Shown here piece after piece: positions 5,941 through 6,653 of a stretch of DNA of 6,653 bases. This stretch comes from an uncultured Collinsella sp. (lineage in GTDB: Bacteria; Actinomycetota; Coriobacteriia; Coriobacteriales; Coriobacteriaceae): positions 1 to 6,653 of the forward strand of contig UQMU01000056.1 in assembly GCA_900542305.1 (NCBI GenBank). Direction: 5' to 3'. Position 1 is the first letter of the stretch, and the number at the start of each line of letters is the position of its first letter. The translations under genes were made by a program, and so were the position numbers. The notes under the pieces are model-generated. The model saw only the letters and a program-made list of their open reading frames with translations, had not been told where the DNA came from and ran no database searches.

Positions 5941-6009
5941 CGTACCGAGCTGGCAGTCGAACTTACCAAATGCGGCGATAAGTCCGATGAGGATTGCTTG
6001 GGTAAGCAT
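5236..6009 (-). CDS. PTS mannose/fructose/sorbose-family IIC component, copy B
   Basis: A 257-residue membrane-embedded sugar channel subunit with the same hallmarks as copy A: GDLQTG, GASLELLFMG, IGAYVPPNE and an acidic C-terminal tail. The ATG at 6009 is preceded by AAAGGGGG four bases upstream. Residues 1-23 differ from copy A at eight positions (for example Lys16-Phe17 and Cys19 replace Cys16-Leu17 and Tyr19); the rest is identical. It follows IIB by 58 bases that contain a hairpin without a T-run, so it belongs to the IIB-IIC-IID transcript and probably uses the upstream IIA and IIB as phosphate donors. Confidence 0.94.
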   Translation of the reverse strand: MLTQAILIGLIAAFGKFDCQLGTLYAFRPIVLCPLVGLVLGDLQTGLAVGASLELLFMGSISIGAYVPPNETVGGVLACAFAIQLGQGTETAIALAMPIAVLSLTIGNITDAGFSIIVDIADKCAAKGNLKGIYAAHWSMGLFGCLEYFLLCGGAFYLGSDAIQGLLDFIPSFVIDGCGVAANILPAMGFAMLGRLVLTKQLVPFYFLGFLLCSYANVPVLGVALIAIIIGIDKFDLLGLGGAQPQLSAEGDEDDDF

Positions 6010-6036
6010 ACATCCCCCTTTCCATATAGGACACTA

Positions 6037-6056
6037 CGAAGAGCTCAGACTCTTCG
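6037..6056 (-). other. Intercistronic hairpin between IIB and IIC
   Basis: CGAAGAG and CTCTTCG form a perfect seven-base stem with a six-base loop in the 58-base gap between IIB and IIC copy B. No T-run follows, so it is not a typical terminator. It could affect mRNA processing or stability and so the ratio of soluble IIB to membrane IIC/IID; this is inference. Confidence 0.5.
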
Positions 6057-6067
6057 AAATTGAACGC

Positions 6068-6550
6068 CTAGAGCACGCTGGCGCAGTCGACCTTGGGGTC
6101 ATCGGCCAGGGGTCGAATCTCGACCTCAACGCCACGATCCAGCATCTCGCGCACATCGGCTTCCTCGGCCGCGGTCAGGAAGACCTGACGAGAGACCTGA
6201 CGAGCGTCGGGACGCTTCTCGTCCTTGGGCTTGGTGTTGCCCAGGTTGACCGACTTGATCTGCGGGCAGCCCTCAACAAGCTGCTTTGCCTCAGCGATAG
6301 TGGCGACGCAGATGATCATCTTGTACTTGTCGGTCACGCCCGAGTTGATAGCTTCGATTGCATGCTCCATATCTTTGATGACGAGCTTGCAGCCGGCAGG
6401 CTTGCCCATCTTGAGCGTCGTCTTCCACACCGGGTCGTTAGCGACCTTATCGCCCACGCAGAAGATGCAGTTGGAGCCAAGGCCCTGAACCCAGGAAACT
6501 GCGACCTGGCCATGAAGCAGGCGATGGTCAACGCGAAGTAGCTGAATCAT
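6068..6550 (-). CDS. PTS mannose/fructose/sorbose-family IIB component
   Basis: A 160-residue soluble EIIB-Man/Sorb-family protein that takes phosphate from IIA and passes it to the sugar bound by IIC-IID. The N-terminus MIQLLRVDHRLLHGQVAVSW contains the family motif R-x-D-x-R-L-x-H-G-Q, with His13 as the expected phosphorylated residue. Further family-like stretches are NDPVWKTTLKMGKPAGCKLVI and VNLGNTKP. Length is normal for a stand-alone IIB. I chose the ATG at 6550 because GGGGGG lies seven bases upstream and the conserved motif begins at once; a TTG at 6565 would add five residues without support. It is the only IIB in the window and may serve both IIC-IID pairs. Codon use is mixed. Confidence 0.93.
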   Translation of the reverse strand: MIQLLRVDHRLLHGQVAVSWVQGLGSNCIFCVGDKVANDPVWKTTLKMGKPAGCKLVIKDMEHAIEAINSGVTDKYKMIICVATIAEAKQLVEGCPQIKSVNLGNTKPKDEKRPDARQVSRQVFLTAAEEADVREMLDRGVEVEIRPLADDPKVDCASVL

Positions 6551-6607
6551 AATGTGACCCCCCAAAGGTCTTGTGCCGTCATACGGCGTGTCAGTAGGTG
6601 CTGCGGA

Positions 6608-6653
6608 TTAGAACTCTTCCTCCTCCTCGTCATCGACCAAAAGATCGTTGACA
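6608..6653 (-). CDS. C-terminal tail of an upstream operon gene, possibly PTS IIA
   Basis: Fourteen codons and a TAA stop enter from the right edge, encoding VNDLLVDDEEEEEF. The stop lies 57 bases before the IIB start, on the same strand, so the gene is probably in the same transcript. Acidic C-terminal ends are common on PTS components, and IIA is the one subunit missing here, so IIA is a reasonable guess. The visible part has no catalytic residue, so this is context-based inference; a SIS enzyme or another PTS gene is possible. Confidence 0.4.
   Translation of the reverse strand, partial: VNDLLVDDEEEEEF

Noticed and set aside
6551..6565. Longer IIB starting at TTG (6565)
   Set aside because: The G-run that begins right after the TTG serves as the ribosome binding site for the ATG at 6550, where the family motif begins.
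6571..6591. Small hairpin (GCCGT/ACGGC) between the upstream gene and IIB
   Set aside because: Five base pairs with a three-base loop and no T-run; too weak to call a regulatory element.

Overview
The window looks like part of a sugar-utilisation locus from a GC-rich, anaerobic, gut-type Gram-positive bacterium. A Coriobacteriia/Collinsella-like host is my best guess, from base composition, the mannose-family PTS content and the gene style; no rRNA or marker gene proves it. Every credible gene lies on the minus strand, so transcription runs from high to low coordinates.

Layout in transcription order. At 6608-6653 is the C-terminal tail of an upstream gene, possibly PTS IIA. It is followed by PTS IIB (6068-6550), IIC (5236-6009, copy B) and IID (4422-5255, copy B). 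A strong intrinsic terminator (4362-4392) comes next, then a DMT/EamA-type permease with a GTG start (3443-4333). A 225-base intergenic region holds a promoter with paired operator-like boxes and a structured leader. After it come a second IIC (2444-3217, copy A) and a second IID (1630-2463, copy A), a second intrinsic terminator (1556-1595), and an MFS permease (324-1538). A second intergenic region carries the same kind of promoter, and the window ends in the first 51 codons of a SIS-domain sugar-phosphate protein (1-153).

The main feature is a direct repeat. Positions 1631-3148 and 4423-5940 (1518 bases, offset 2792) read as identical by eye. The repeat runs from the IID stop codon to codon 24 of IIC. 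Beyond it, the first 69 bases of the two IIC genes align without gaps but differ at about 18 positions, and the upstream regions are unrelated. Old paralogues homogenised by gene conversion explain this better than one simple fresh duplication. Inside the repeated block, IID and the last third of IIC use almost only codons ending in G or C, while the middle of IIC does not, so the block looks like a compositional mosaic.

Functionally, the genes suggest uptake and phosphorylation of a sugar or sugar derivative by a mannose/sorbose-family PTS, followed by processing by a SIS-domain isomerase or deglycase. Each IIC-IID pair is followed, across a terminator, by a secondary transporter. The promoters of copy-A IIC and of the SIS gene share a TATAAT box flanked by two TGGTAT boxes exactly 35 bases apart, so one regulator probably controls both. 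The substrate cannot be read from the sequence; glycated amino acids (Gfr/Frl-type) are one plausible class.
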